Shown here piece by piece: positions 26,588 through 35,851 of a stretch of 48,836 nucleotides of DNA. The position numbers and the translations under genes are program-made. Where the stretch lies: contig NZ_JAQOSO010000026.1 of the NCBI RefSeq assembly GCF_030068505.1, positions 1 to 48,836 of the forward strand, written 5' to 3'. How positions within the stretch are numbered: position 1 is the stretch's first letter; the number at the start of each line of letters is the position of its first letter. The notes under the pieces are model-generated. The model was not told the DNA's origin and did no database searches. It saw only the letters and a program-made list of their open reading frames with translations. This DNA comes from Roseofilum capinflatum BLCC-M114 (GTDB taxonomy: Bacteria; Cyanobacteriota; Cyanobacteriia; Cyanobacteriales; Desertifilaceae).

Positions 26588-28414
26588 TCACAACAGGGCC
26601 TGATAACATTGATAATTGCGATCGTCCCAACAGACAACAATCACTTGCTCGATTGAGGGGTGTTGTTGCAACACTTTGCTAATCGTGCGTAGGGCGATGG
26701 AGGCTGCCCAGTCTGGGGGACATCCTAACGCACCCGTGGCAATGGAAGGAAAAGAGACGGTTTTTAATCCCTTTTGCAAGGCTAAATTAAGGGCATTCCG
26801 GTAACAGTTGGTGAGCTGTTCTTCTTCCTTCGCACGTCCCTCTTGCCAACCGGGGCCGACGGTGTGAATCACATATTGGGCAGGCAGATTAAAGGCGGGG
26901 GTAATTTTGGCTTCGCCTACATCACAGGTCACCAGGGCGTTGCAGGCTTGGCGTAATTCTGGGCCGGCGGCTCGGTGAATGGCGGCATCGACTCCAAATG
27001 TGCCGCTCATCAGGGGATTGGTGGCATTAACGATCGCCTCAACCCCAATCTGAGTAATGTCTCCTTTGACGACTTTAATCCGATCGCCCATCTGTTGCCA
27101 AAGTTTTGCCCCCTGTCCTGACTGGGGAACCGGTGAGGGAGATCCGACCCTCTTTTGACGCTCTTGTTGATATTCACCATAACGGGATTGTCCCCATCCG
27201 CGACTGCGACTATGGGATTCAAAATGACCGCGTTTACTAAATTGCTCGTATTCCCGCCGTTTCAGGTTGGTACTCAAAGACTCCAGGGCGTTTGATTCCT
27301 GACTCATGGCTGGGGAAGCAGGAGCAGATTGAATCACTTCCATGCCTTTGGCGATGGTTTGTTCGGCTAGGTCATACTGCCCCAGTCGGGCTTGCTCGGC
27401 GGCTTCTTTTTTAGCACGGGAGGCCAGCAGAGCGGCTACTTCTTGCTGCACTTCTGGGTTAAAGAGAAATTCGCTTAAGCTTTGCCGGTTCACCCAGGGT
27501 AAGGTCAGGGATTGATTGAGCTGTTGCCGTTGACCGGTTTCCACATCATCCCAGGCTAGATTCAGGGTGAGGATAGATGGCAGGGTTTGGGCCGGAATGT
27601 GTAGCCGTAGGGCAACGGTAAAGGGATTGCCAGCAATCAGGTTAGGCAGTTGATACTCACCATTGGGGAGGGTGGTAAAGTCGTTGAAGACATCGAGCAG
27701 TTGCACGGGATGGGGCAGGGTGAAGCCTAAACTGACGTTTTTGCCCTGAGTCGCCATCAAGCCTTGCAATTCCATGGCGAAAATGTCGGGGAGTTGGTCG
27801 GGACTTTCGATGTAGTAGTAGTTGCCATCGCCACTGGCGGCGATCGCCTCTAACAGGGTTTCATTATAGTCATCGCCCACGCCCATCGTCGTTGTACTGA
27901 CTCCCCTCTGGGCGAGTCCATGGACATCGGCGGCGATCGCATCCGGGTTGGTTTCCCCCACATTAGCAATACCGTCTGATAGCAAAATTATCCGGTTGAG
28001 GGAATCCGGTTTGAGATGTTGGCTCACCTGTACCCCTCCTTCTATCCAACCGGCATGAAGGGCGGTTCCGCCCCCAGCTTGAATCTGTTGGATTTGTTGC
28101 AGGATATAGCGTTTATTCTGTAGGAGTTGACTGGGAACGGGGGTTTTAATGCGGCTCTCAAAGGTGACCACACTGACGCGATCGCTCGGCAATAAGGCAT
28201 TTACGGCATAGGCAGCCGCTTGTTTGGTGAAGGTAATTTTGTTCCGGTCTGCCATGGAACCCGACCGATCTAGCACCAAGCTGAGATTAATGGGTGGCCG
28301 TTCCTGGGTCACCTGGGGGGCAGGGGGTGTAATCCGGATTAAAACATCGAGGGTGGTGGGAATTTCCGTGCATACAGCCCCACGGAGAGGGATAAATTCG
28401 ATCGCAGGTTGCAT
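26588..28414 (-). CDS. VWA domain - macro domain fusion protein
   Basis: The 608-residue cytosolic protein has a von Willebrand A domain (about 42-210) with a complete MIDAS start DRSGS (Asp49, Ser51, Ser53) and ILLSDGIANVG, then a beta sandwich and helical linker (about 210-430), and a C-terminal macro domain (about 435-608) with KGDITQIGVEAIVNATNP, GVDAAIHRAAGPEL, VGPGWQ and SIATGALGCP. Macro domains bind ADP-ribose or remove it. In the usual glycine-rich loop (GGGVDGAIH) two glycines are replaced (SGTFGVDAAIH), so hydrolysis may be altered. ATG 28414 has GGAGG 8 bp upstream; the TTG 15 bp before lies on that site. It follows the MerR gene by 20 bp. Confidence 0.9.
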   Translation of the reverse strand: MQPAIEFIPLRGAVCTEIPTTLDVLIRITPPAPQVTQERPPINLSLVLDRSGSMADRNKITFTKQAAAYAVNALLPSDRVSVVTFESRIKTPVPSQLLQNKRYILQQIQQIQAGGGTALHAGWIEGGVQVSQHLKPDSLNRIILLSDGIANVGETNPDAIAADVHGLAQRGVSTTTMGVGDDYNETLLEAIAASGDGNYYYIESPDQLPDIFAMELQGLMATQGKNVSLGFTLPHPVQLLDVFNDFTTLPNGEYQLPNLIAGNPFTVALRLHIPAQTLPSILTLNLAWDDVETGQRQQLNQSLTLPWVNRQSLSEFLFNPEVQQEVAALLASRAKKEAAEQARLGQYDLAEQTIAKGMEVIQSAPASPAMSQESNALESLSTNLKRREYEQFSKRGHFESHSRSRGWGQSRYGEYQQERQKRVGSPSPVPQSGQGAKLWQQMGDRIKVVKGDITQIGVEAIVNATNPLMSGTFGVDAAIHRAAGPELRQACNALVTCDVGEAKITPAFNLPAQYVIHTVGPGWQEGRAKEEEQLTNCYRNALNLALQKGLKTVSFPSIATGALGCPPDWAASIALRTISKVLQQHPSIEQVIVVCWDDRNYQCYQALL

Positions 28415-28434
28415 AAAGACTTCCTCCAATGCAA

Positions 28435-29076
28435 TTAAGAAGAATGCAGAGCTAAGAGCGCCTGGAGAATGGCTTGCACCAGGTTTTTCTGCTCTTGGGG
28501 ACTGGTGGGTAGGGTGACATCCGATCGCAGATGGATTTCTAAACCCGGTAAGATTTCTAGGTGTTTCCAGTCTTCTGGGGTGGGTTGTGTTGCCTCGGAA
28601 ACTAGGGGACGTTTCTGGTGTTTGCCCGGAGAACCGATGCTTCGTTGGGGAGCAGGGGGGGCTTCGGGCGATCGCTGTTTCACTTGTTCGAGAAACGCTA
28701 AAGCCGGATTCGCCGGTTCTAAGGCCAGTTGCACCCCTCCCTGTAGCAGGGACTCTAACTCAGTATCGGTTTTTGCCACCACAAAGGATTGCAGGGCGCT
28801 CGTGCCGAATCCCTCACTGAGTAATCGTCTGATTAACAACATCTGTAACAGATGACGGTAAGTATAACGGGCCTCCCTCCCCTGTTTGAGTGGCTCATCG
28901 AGCAACCCCTGACTGGCATAATGGCGGACTAAACGAGGGTTGACCTCTTCACGCGATCGCCGGGAGTGGGCTTGCCGATCCGGTAAAAATTGAGGCAACA
29001 ACTCATTTAACACCTGGGCAAATTCCTCCAGAGACCAGAGGGGCTGCTCTTGTGAAAGCTGTTGCAATGTTTTCAT
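28435..29076 (-). CDS. MerR-family-like transcriptional regulator
   Basis: The 213-residue protein has a MerR-type winged helix in its first 95 residues: NPRLVRHYASQGLLDEPLKQGREARYTYRHLLQMLLIRRLLSEGFGT in order. Then come a Pro/Gln-rich linker and a C-terminal part (EDWKHLEILPGLEIHLRSDVTLPTS) of unknown type that could be a sensor or bind the VWA partner. It lies directly before the VWA-macro gene on the same strand, with its own strong promoter. The regulator and VWA-macro protein probably work together, and autoregulation is likely. Confidence 0.8.
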   Translation of the reverse strand: MKTLQQLSQEQPLWSLEEFAQVLNELLPQFLPDRQAHSRRSREEVNPRLVRHYASQGLLDEPLKQGREARYTYRHLLQMLLIRRLLSEGFGTSALQSFVVAKTDTELESLLQGGVQLALEPANPALAFLEQVKQRSPEAPPAPQRSIGSPGKHQKRPLVSEATQPTPEDWKHLEILPGLEIHLRSDVTLPTSPQEQKNLVQAILQALLALHSS

Positions 29077-29082
29077 AGTTCG

Positions 29083-29111
29083 AGTCTAACAATTACAATC
29101 AAAAGTGTCAA
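29083..29111 (-). promoter_or_regulatory. Promoter of the MerR / VWA-macro operon
   Basis: On the minus strand TTGACA (29111-29106) and TAGACT (29088-29083) are exactly 17 bp apart, within a 55-bp gap between the MscS stop and the MerR start. This leaves a leader of only a few nucleotides. The spacer is 17 bp, not the 19 bp of classical MerR-activated promoters. Confidence 0.6.
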
Positions 29112-29131
29112 TAACAAAAATATATGTCAGC

Positions 29132-31009
29132 TTAATCAAAGCGGTAAAACTCGTAACTGTCCTGAAAGGGGATATCCTGAAAAACGTGATGGATGATTTG
29201 GCGATCGCACAACAATTGCCCTAACTGCACCGCTTGCGGTTGTTTCAACTTCAGTGCTTTCATCCACCAATCGACCGCTTCAGCAGCCACAAACACACCG
29301 GGATAGAAATTCCCTCGATACCATCGATCCTTAATCTCTACCCCTTCTTCCCCTTGCATGTTCTCGATCAGATCCTCCAATGCTGTATCGGTCAACTCTA
29401 AAGGGGGGCTGTTCTGCGGCTCAGGTTTGGCTTCTGTGCCTTTTTGCAACTGCTGTAGCATCTCGTCGATATGGGTCGATCGCAGATGTAAATCCCGTTG
29501 AGGATAGGGAATCTCCAAATTATAGTAGCGCAGGGCTTTTTCTAAGCGAAAATAGAGGTCACTTTTGAGCTGAAATTGTTGGCGCGGTTCCCTGATCCAT
29601 ACCAATAGCTCAAAATCCAAAGAACTATCCCCAAACCCCTTAAATAACACCTGGGGAACCGGCTCAACCATGACATCGGGATGGGACTGAGCCGTATTTA
29701 AAAGGACAGAGCGCACCTGTTCTGGGTTGCAATTGTAGGAGACTCCCACGGGCAAACGCAACCGCGACACTGGGTTACTATGGCTCCAGTTAATCACCTC
29801 TGTTTCCAAAAACCGGGAATTGGGCACAATAATGGAAATTTGATCCAAGGTTAAAATCTGGGTACTGCGAGCGCCTACCTGTTCCACGGTTCCCATTAAA
29901 TTTGCCACCTCAACAAAATCTCCGGCTTGCACATGGCGCTCGAAGGTAATAATCAAGCCACTGATTAAATTATTGGCAATATTTTGCAGTCCAAACCCAA
30001 TCCCTACCCCCAACACACTGGCGATAATGGTTAAAGAGCTAACATCTAATCCCCAAATTTGTAAGATAATCAACAGCCCTAGAAACATGAGTAGGGATTG
30101 CACCAGCACCCCTAATACATCTTGCACGGCGCGATCGGTACTGGTAAAGGCAAGGACACGGATTCGGAAGAGGCGAGTGAGCGATCGCACCCCAAACCAT
30201 AACCCCACCGTCAACCCAATTAAGGTCAGCAGATCTAACAGGGAATAGCTATTCTCATTGAGGGTAAAAACGGGGTCGGTTAAACTCTCTAGAATCAGAT
30301 CGAAAAACCAATAGCGCGATCGCCGCAACAGGGGAAACAGATCGGTAACATAATATCCAACGGCCCACCACAACCCGAACAACATCCCAAAACGGACTAA
30401 CTTAATTAACCGATGCAGTAATTTATCCGGGATTTGCAAGCGCCCAAACTGCCATCTCCCAGAGTCCATCCATATTCTTAGCCGACGCTCTCCCCACTGC
30501 ACCCCCTTATTGACTCCTATATGAAGGCCAAGGGCCACAAACAACACCCCCAGCATCACCAATACTGCTTGGCGCAGATACTCAGCCGTGCGCTCATACT
30601 GGGCTGTCTCAATTCCGCTTAAAATTAGAGCCGCATAGCGTCGCGCTTGAGATTCTGTGGTGCGCTCCCCCCGCACATCCACAGGAGTCACGGTTAACAA
30701 ATAGGAATTGTCAAAACTTAAAATTGATTGCTCATTATCCGGATCGATCGAGTATTGGGGAAGGGGTGAACCGGGTCTTAAATGGGATTGCAGCACTTGT
30801 TCGAGCTTGGTATTAATTACCTCCGCTCTCTCAGGAGCTGGAAAGCCCACAATCCCCCTAACTTCAAATAAAACCTTACCATCCATTTCCACAGTTGCCC
30901 GATTCTCAATGGGGCTAAAGGGAGAGCGTCCCCAACTTGGATGAGCGACTAGGGTTAACAGACACACCAACAGAGTCACCAGTATCCAACGCCACCTCAA
31001 TTTGATCAT
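29132..31009 (-). CDS. MscS-family mechanosensitive channel with C-terminal DEP domain
   Basis: The 625-residue protein has a signal peptide (about 1-27, ending SWG), a periplasmic domain (about 28-140), several membrane helices (about 143-345), the pore helix and MscS core (VLGVGIGFGLQNIANNLISG near 330-350, then GDFVEV, GTVEQVGARSTQI and VPNSRFL), the cytosolic domain, and a C-terminal DEP domain (about 550-625: VEIKDRWYRGNFYPGVFVA...WWMKAL, HHVFQDIPFQDSYEFYRF). MscS channels release solutes on hypo-osmotic shock. DEP domains usually dock to membranes or signalling proteins, so the tail suggests regulated gating. Start ATG overlaps the FHA gene stop by 4 bp. Confidence 0.9.
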   Translation of the reverse strand: MIKLRWRWILVTLLVCLLTLVAHPSWGRSPFSPIENRATVEMDGKVLFEVRGIVGFPAPERAEVINTKLEQVLQSHLRPGSPLPQYSIDPDNEQSILSFDNSYLLTVTPVDVRGERTTESQARRYAALILSGIETAQYERTAEYLRQAVLVMLGVLFVALGLHIGVNKGVQWGERRLRIWMDSGRWQFGRLQIPDKLLHRLIKLVRFGMLFGLWWAVGYYVTDLFPLLRRSRYWFFDLILESLTDPVFTLNENSYSLLDLLTLIGLTVGLWFGVRSLTRLFRIRVLAFTSTDRAVQDVLGVLVQSLLMFLGLLIILQIWGLDVSSLTIIASVLGVGIGFGLQNIANNLISGLIITFERHVQAGDFVEVANLMGTVEQVGARSTQILTLDQISIIVPNSRFLETEVINWSHSNPVSRLRLPVGVSYNCNPEQVRSVLLNTAQSHPDVMVEPVPQVLFKGFGDSSLDFELLVWIREPRQQFQLKSDLYFRLEKALRYYNLEIPYPQRDLHLRSTHIDEMLQQLQKGTEAKPEPQNSPPLELTDTALEDLIENMQGEEGVEIKDRWYRGNFYPGVFVAAEAVDWWMKALKLKQPQAVQLGQLLCDRQIIHHVFQDIPFQDSYEFYRFD

Positions 31010-31584
31010 TTCCGTAATTCCACCCTAAATGCCTCTTCTACCGCCGGTCTAGACGGTCTAGACTTTTCCAATAACCAACTCACCAGGGCCCATGTGCCCA
31101 CAGCGATACAGACAGCGATCGCCGCGCCCATAATACCAATGATCCAAGACTGAGACCACCAAGGATTCAGGGTGGTTTGAGTTTGAGGACTCAGGGGCGA
31201 TCGCCGAGTGGTTTCCGGTTCCGTGGCTTTCGGATCGTATTGACTGACCAAGCTTAACGTGATTTTATAGGGGCCAATTTCGATCTGGTCTTGACTCTGA
31301 ATGGGTAGGGTTCCCTGTTGCAGCAGATGATTGTGTAATCGCGTACCATTGGCACTCCGATCGGTCAAGAGGATCTGGTTCCCTTCTAGGGTAATGAGGG
31401 CATGGAGGCGAGAGACTTTTTTATGGTCGAGTACCACGGGGGTAACAGTCTGATTTTCTACGGTCTTGGGCATCGAGATCTCCTCTCGACCCAAGGCAAC
31501 CGGTAAGGGCAATACGGGGTTTTGGCGATCGCCCGTTTCTGGATCGTGCCACGTTAACTGAATAAAAAATGGCTCCTGAGACAT
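31006..31584 (-). CDS. FHA-domain membrane protein
   Basis: The 192-residue protein has a forkhead-associated domain (about 20-110) with LGREE, KVSRLHALI and LLTDRSANGTRLHNHLL, which binds phosphothreonine peptides. A low-complexity Thr/Ser/Pro linker, one transmembrane helix (IIGIMGAAIAVCIAVGTWALVSW) and a short tail follow. I chose ATG 31584 (MSQEPFF); a TTG 33 bp upstream gives an unlikely hydrophobic start. The 4-bp overlap with the MscS-DEP channel gene points to joint action, perhaps phospho-dependent regulation of the channel. Confidence 0.88.
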   Translation of the reverse strand: MSQEPFFIQLTWHDPETGDRQNPVLPLPVALGREEISMPKTVENQTVTPVVLDHKKVSRLHALITLEGNQILLTDRSANGTRLHNHLLQQGTLPIQSQDQIEIGPYKITLSLVSQYDPKATEPETTRRSPLSPQTQTTLNPWWSQSWIIGIMGAAIAVCIAVGTWALVSWLLEKSRPSRPAVEEAFRVELRK

Positions 31585-31703
31585 AGGGAAAAGGCAACAC
31601 AAGAGGGTGAAGGTCAATGACTTGTGCTTCTAAGCTATAGTTTCAGAGCTAAATTGACAATGGTTAAATTAGTTGGGTTTCTATCTCCCCATTTCCCCAT
31701 TGC

Positions 31704-32549
31704 CTAACTCATCGCGGCAATCAGTAACCCCACCAGTTGGGCCGAGGTATGAATGGAGGTTTTTTCTTCCTCACTCAGGTTATAAGTCTCTGTCCATTGC
31801 AGGGAAAGTAGGGCTAACCGGTTTTGCTGATAGTGGATGGGAATTGCCAGATGAGCCTTAATGGAGCCATCCGTTGGTTGTGAATATTGGGGAGTCCCTG
31901 ACGAAAGGGCTTCTTCTACTAAGGGATCTGTACTTAAGTCAATGGGAGCATCCGTACTGCTATAACGACCCACAGGGGAGCTAAGGGCCCCATCTTTAAC
32001 GATTTGTAGAATACAGCCTTGGGTGTCAAAGGCCTGGGCAAATACTTGGGCGATCGCCACCAGAGCCGTCTCTAGTTCTTGAGGTTCTTGGGTTAACTTC
32101 ACTAAGGTGGAGAGCAATAAGGTTTGAGCCTGACAAGTTTCTAACTCTTCCGTGCGCTGTTTGAGAAGCTCATAGGTTTGAGTCGCTCGGTCTACCACTC
32201 CCTTTAATTCTGTCGGGTCCCAAGGCTTCGTTATATATTTATAGACCTGGCCAGAATTAATGGCTTCTACAAGATCTTCTACATCCGTAAACCCAGTCAG
32301 AATGATCCGCATGGTATTCGGATACTGTTCCACCGTCTGACTGAGGAACTCTGTACCCTTCATTTGGGGCATCCGTTGGTCAGAGATAATTACCGCCACT
32401 TCCCCTTCTGCGGCCAACACCTTGAGGGCTTCAGCTCCACTTTCAGCTTTCGAGACCTGAAATTCACGCCTAAAGGTTCGATAAAGTAAGTCCAAATTAT
32501 CCGGTTCGTCATCTACGACGAGCATTTTTGGCTTTTTCCGTCGGCTCAT
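31704..32549 (-). CDS. Response regulator with receiver and GAF domains
   Basis: The 281-residue protein has an N-terminal receiver domain with Asp13/Asp14, the phospho-acceptor Asp57 (VIISDQRMP), Thr in ILTGF, and Lys in KYITKPWD. A coiled linker leads to a C-terminal GAF domain (about 150-280). No HTH, GGDEF or EAL output is present, so the GAF may sense a ligand or bind a partner. No histidine kinase gene is adjacent. Confidence 0.88.
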   Translation of the reverse strand: MSRRKKPKMLVVDDEPDNLDLLYRTFRREFQVSKAESGAEALKVLAAEGEVAVIISDQRMPQMKGTEFLSQTVEQYPNTMRIILTGFTDVEDLVEAINSGQVYKYITKPWDPTELKGVVDRATQTYELLKQRTEELETCQAQTLLLSTLVKLTQEPQELETALVAIAQVFAQAFDTQGCILQIVKDGALSSPVGRYSSTDAPIDLSTDPLVEEALSSGTPQYSQPTDGSIKAHLAIPIHYQQNRLALLSLQWTETYNLSEEEKTSIHTSAQLVGLLIAAMS

Positions 32550-32675
32550 ACTGTATAACTGGGGAACTGGTGGACAATTGAGACCAGCACTTCGGAACCG
32601 GTCACTCTATTAATCATAATGGCTTTTGGGTTGTTCTCCAACTGCATTATTGGGTGAGTTGAGCGATCGCCGAGT

Positions 32676-32990
32676 TTAGCGATCGCCCAGGTTTGGGTAT
32701 TGGCCGATCTCTGTCCCTTCAACCCAAGTTTGTTGAGCTTCATCGAACTCCACTAGCCAACTGAGGACTTCACGGGGTTCTTCTATGGCCTGATCGTTGA
32801 ACCGAGCGGCTTCACTCAAATAGCCGACATAATGCCCCATGAGAAAATAAACCGCTACCATGGCTACCGCAGCCCCTGCCACTAGAACCCCAGCTAACAT
32901 CAGAGAGAATTCCCGCGTATGAATCGCCGATTCCATCAGATGTAAAGACCAGGCTACTAAGGCAATGACAATTATGAGAATAATGATCAT
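32676..32990 (-). CDS. Small membrane protein, unknown
   Basis: The 104-residue protein has two hydrophobic helices (MIIILIIVIALVAWSLHL and LMLAGVLVAGAAVAMVAVYFL) and an acidic C-terminal tail (SWLVEFDEAQQTWVEG). I chose ATG 32990, because the residues upstream of it do not look like an N-terminus. I do not recognise the family. It is probably an inner-membrane protein; it lies upstream of the response regulator on the same strand. Confidence 0.6.
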   Translation of the reverse strand: MIIILIIVIALVAWSLHLMESAIHTREFSLMLAGVLVAGAAVAMVAVYFLMGHYVGYLSEAARFNDQAIEEPREVLSWLVEFDEAQQTWVEGTEIGQYPNLGDR

Positions 32991-33107
32991 TGCTCGTTTA
33001 AGAATTGTAACAATTCCTGTATTGTAACAAGTTATTGCAGGACTGTCGCGGTTCAATTCTTAAATTCTTGTAGAAATCTCTGTTTCCCCAACAGAGTGTG
33101 ATAGATA

Positions 33108-33884
33108 TCACCCCATTGGCTGTCTAATCTTCAAACCTTGGGCGGCCAAATGCTCCTTAATTTGAGCAACGGACAGTTGACCGTAGTGCAATAAGGAGGC
33201 TAAAAGAGCCGCTTCAGCCTTGCCGTCCGTTAACGCTTCATGGATATGTTCGCAGGTTCCCGCCCCCCCAGAAGCAATCACCGGAATTTCCACCGCTTCA
33301 GCAATCGTACGGGTTAGCACCAGATCGTAACCGGCTTGAGTGCCATCGGCATCCATGCTTGTGAGCAAAATTTCTCCAGCTCCGCGAGCGGCCACATCCT
33401 TCGCCCAGGAGAGGGCATCAAGTCCAGTATTCTCTCGTCCCCCGCGCACATAAACATCCCATCCCGGATTCCCAGGATCGTCGCGTCTTTTTGCATCAAT
33501 CGCTACTACAATACACTGATTCCCAAAGCGATCGCTGGCCCGATTCACCAAATCCGGGTCTCGAACTGCTGAGGAGTTGATACTCACCTTATCCGCCCCG
33601 GCCCTTAACAAATTTTTAATCATTTCTAAGGATTGAATTCCTCCACCCACCGTCAGAGGAATAAACACCTGCTCGGCCGTCCGGTAAACCACATCCAGAA
33701 TAATATCCCGGTCTTCATGAGTGGCTGTAATATCCAGAAACACCAACTCATCAGCCCCCGCATCATTGTAGATCGAAGCCAACTCCACCGGATCGCCCGC
33801 ATCCTGAAGGTTAACAAAATTAATTCCTTTCACCACTCGCCCTGCCCTCACATCCAGACAGGGTAAAATCCGTTTAGCAACCAT
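33108..33884 (-). CDS. hisF: Imidazole glycerol phosphate synthase cyclase subunit
   Basis: HisF closes the imidazole ring using ammonia from HisH, forming imidazole glycerol phosphate and AICAR in histidine synthesis. The 258 residues show the TIM barrel with both phosphate motifs and active aspartates: [11 protein letters not shown] (Asp11), [33 protein letters not shown] and IASGGAG. Length and motifs are typical. It stands alone without other his genes, as usual in cyanobacteria. Confidence 0.98.
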   Translation of the reverse strand: MVAKRILPCLDVRAGRVVKGINFVNLQDAGDPVELASIYNDAGADELVFLDITATHEDRDIILDVVYRTAEQVFIPLTVGGGIQSLEMIKNLLRAGADKVSINSSAVRDPDLVNRASDRFGNQCIVVAIDAKRRDDPGNPGWDVYVRGGRENTGLDALSWAKDVAARGAGEILLTSMDADGTQAGYDLVLTRTIAEAVEIPVIASGGAGTCEHIHEALTDGKAEAALLASLLHYGQLSVAQIKEHLAAQGLKIRQPMG

Positions 33885-33941
33885 CCGCGTCCTCTGACTT
33901 ATGACTTATGACTGATTACTTTTACTCTACAGCGCGATCGC

Positions 33942-35834
33942 CTATTTCTGTTTAATCACCACTAACGTAATATCATCAAACACCTTCTGCTTCCCAATAA
34001 ACTCTCGCACATCTTGAATCACCCGCTCTCGAATTCCCTCGGCCGACTTATCTCGATGCTGAACTACCACAGTGCATAACTGTTCTAAGCCATATTGAAC
34101 TCGATCCATATTAGCCGCTTCCGTAATTCCATCCGTATATAACACAACGACATCTCCCCGGTTGAGGTGAATATCTTGTTGGCTAATAAACTGCCTAATT
34201 TCTCCATCCAAACCAATCGGAAATCCTAAATCAATTGTATCAATAATCTCAACTTCACCCTCTAATCGCACCAGGATCAAGTGTTCGTGTTGTCCGCTTA
34301 GAGTCATCACCCCATCATGATAATCTAGAATCGATAACGTCATATTTTTATCACAATTCATTCGTTGCAAATTATCGTATAGCGTTTGATTGAGTACATC
34401 TAAAAACTCAACGGGGTTCGTTTGATTAACTTTTTGCAGCGTTCGGACGACGGTTTGAGTCATCAGCATTAATACACCGCTTTCCAACCCATGTCCCGTC
34501 ACATCACCAATGCTGATTTTCAAATGATCCCCTTGTTGAAGCACATCATAATAATCCCCTCCCACTTCATCCGCAGGTTCCATATACCCAGCAATATCTA
34601 AACAAGATATATTCTTTAGCTCTCCGGGTTTTGGCAAAACCATTTTCTGGATAGTTTTTGCGATCTCTATTTCAGAGCTTAAACGAATATTTTCCGCCTT
34701 AAGTTTTTCATTTAAAATACCAATTTCTTGATTCGCGCACTCTAGCTCTGCTGTTCGTTCTTCGACTTTCTGTTCTAAGGTATGATAAAGATTCGCATTA
34801 TCTAGGGAGGTATTGACTAAAACCTTCGCCAATTGTGAGAACTCGTCATTAGTTGATAAAGAAATATTGCGAATAGCTTCTCCTCGTTTGGTATTTTCAA
34901 TAGCAGCGCTAAGTTTGTGCAGAGGAGAAACAATTCTATGGCGGAAAAAGACCAGGATATCGTAGACCAAAAACAGGACAGCTCCTAAAATAAAAACAAT
35001 CACAATTGCAGGAATTAAAAGAGAGAACAACGCTTCTTCTATCGGTTGCTCAACAATAGCAAACCAAGGAACGACATTCAGAGATTGCCCGGAGGCAAAC
35101 ACCCATTTATTCTGCAATCCACGATAGAATTGCAGTTCCGTATTGGCAATACTTTCAGGAGTTCGGCCTAATAAATCCTTTAACGTGAGATTGCGATTGA
35201 CTAAATAGCTGCGGTTGCGATGGCTAATCAGATAACCTTCGCTATCGACAATGTAAGCATACCCCGATTCACCAACCTGAATCGCCAAGGTTGTATTCCA
35301 TAATTCCGTTAGATCAACTCTAACCATCAATATACCCGTTTGAATTCCCAGTTCATCAAACAAGGGGGTGAGGATATCGATCGTTGATATTTCTTCTTCA
35401 TAAGCGATCTGACTGAAAGATATTTCTGAAAATTTAAGCTCCATTTTGAGCAATTCAGGGTATTCATATTGGGTAACATTGGGGCGACCAAAAGCATGAT
35501 ATTGATCGTTTATTTCTCCCTGTTGATTCATGATCAGAATATCAACAATTGAGGGATTTAGGGAGGCGATTTGCAAAATCGCATATTGAACATCATTAGT
35601 CGCTTGTAGTAAGTTAGAAGCCGCCAGAATACTGGCTTTTAAGCGAATAAAATACTCGTCAAATGCTCGAACTGCTTCCACATTAGAGTCAAGCATTTGT
35701 TTGTGTACTGAATCAATGCGATTGAGGGCTAATAAAACAATGGTGCTACCTAGACCGAATATACTAATAAGCGCGATTAGTAATACTTTTTGAATGAGCT
35801 GTTTGATTAAGGATTTATTTTTGCGAGTCTTCAT
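33942..35834 (-). CDS. Cache-HAMP-PP2C (SpoIIE/RsbU-type) membrane sensor phosphatase
   Basis: The 630-residue protein has a first helix (about 12-32), a periplasmic dCache-like domain (about 35-265, with SGYAYIVDSEGYLISHRN), a second helix (about 275-295), HAMP (about 295-345), a coiled coil (about 345-395) and a C-terminal PP2C phosphatase (about 400-628). The latter carries EVGGDYYDV, IGDVTGHGLESG, LYTDGITEA and DDITLVV with the metal-binding Asp residues. Such proteins dephosphorylate anti-sigma-antagonist-like proteins. The lipoprotein gene 17 bp upstream probably delivers its ligand signal. Confidence 0.9.
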   Translation of the reverse strand: MKTRKNKSLIKQLIQKVLLIALISIFGLGSTIVLLALNRIDSVHKQMLDSNVEAVRAFDEYFIRLKASILAASNLLQATNDVQYAILQIASLNPSIVDILIMNQQGEINDQYHAFGRPNVTQYEYPELLKMELKFSEISFSQIAYEEEISTIDILTPLFDELGIQTGILMVRVDLTELWNTTLAIQVGESGYAYIVDSEGYLISHRNRSYLVNRNLTLKDLLGRTPESIANTELQFYRGLQNKWVFASGQSLNVVPWFAIVEQPIEEALFSLLIPAIVIVFILGAVLFLVYDILVFFRHRIVSPLHKLSAAIENTKRGEAIRNISLSTNDEFSQLAKVLVNTSLDNANLYHTLEQKVEERTAELECANQEIGILNEKLKAENIRLSSEIEIAKTIQKMVLPKPGELKNISCLDIAGYMEPADEVGGDYYDVLQQGDHLKISIGDVTGHGLESGVLMLMTQTVVRTLQKVNQTNPVEFLDVLNQTLYDNLQRMNCDKNMTLSILDYHDGVMTLSGQHEHLILVRLEGEVEIIDTIDLGFPIGLDGEIRQFISQQDIHLNRGDVVVLYTDGITEAANMDRVQYGLEQLCTVVVQHRDKSAEGIRERVIQDVREFIGKQKVFDDITLVVIKQK

Positions 35835-35851
35835 GATTAATCATAATCTGA

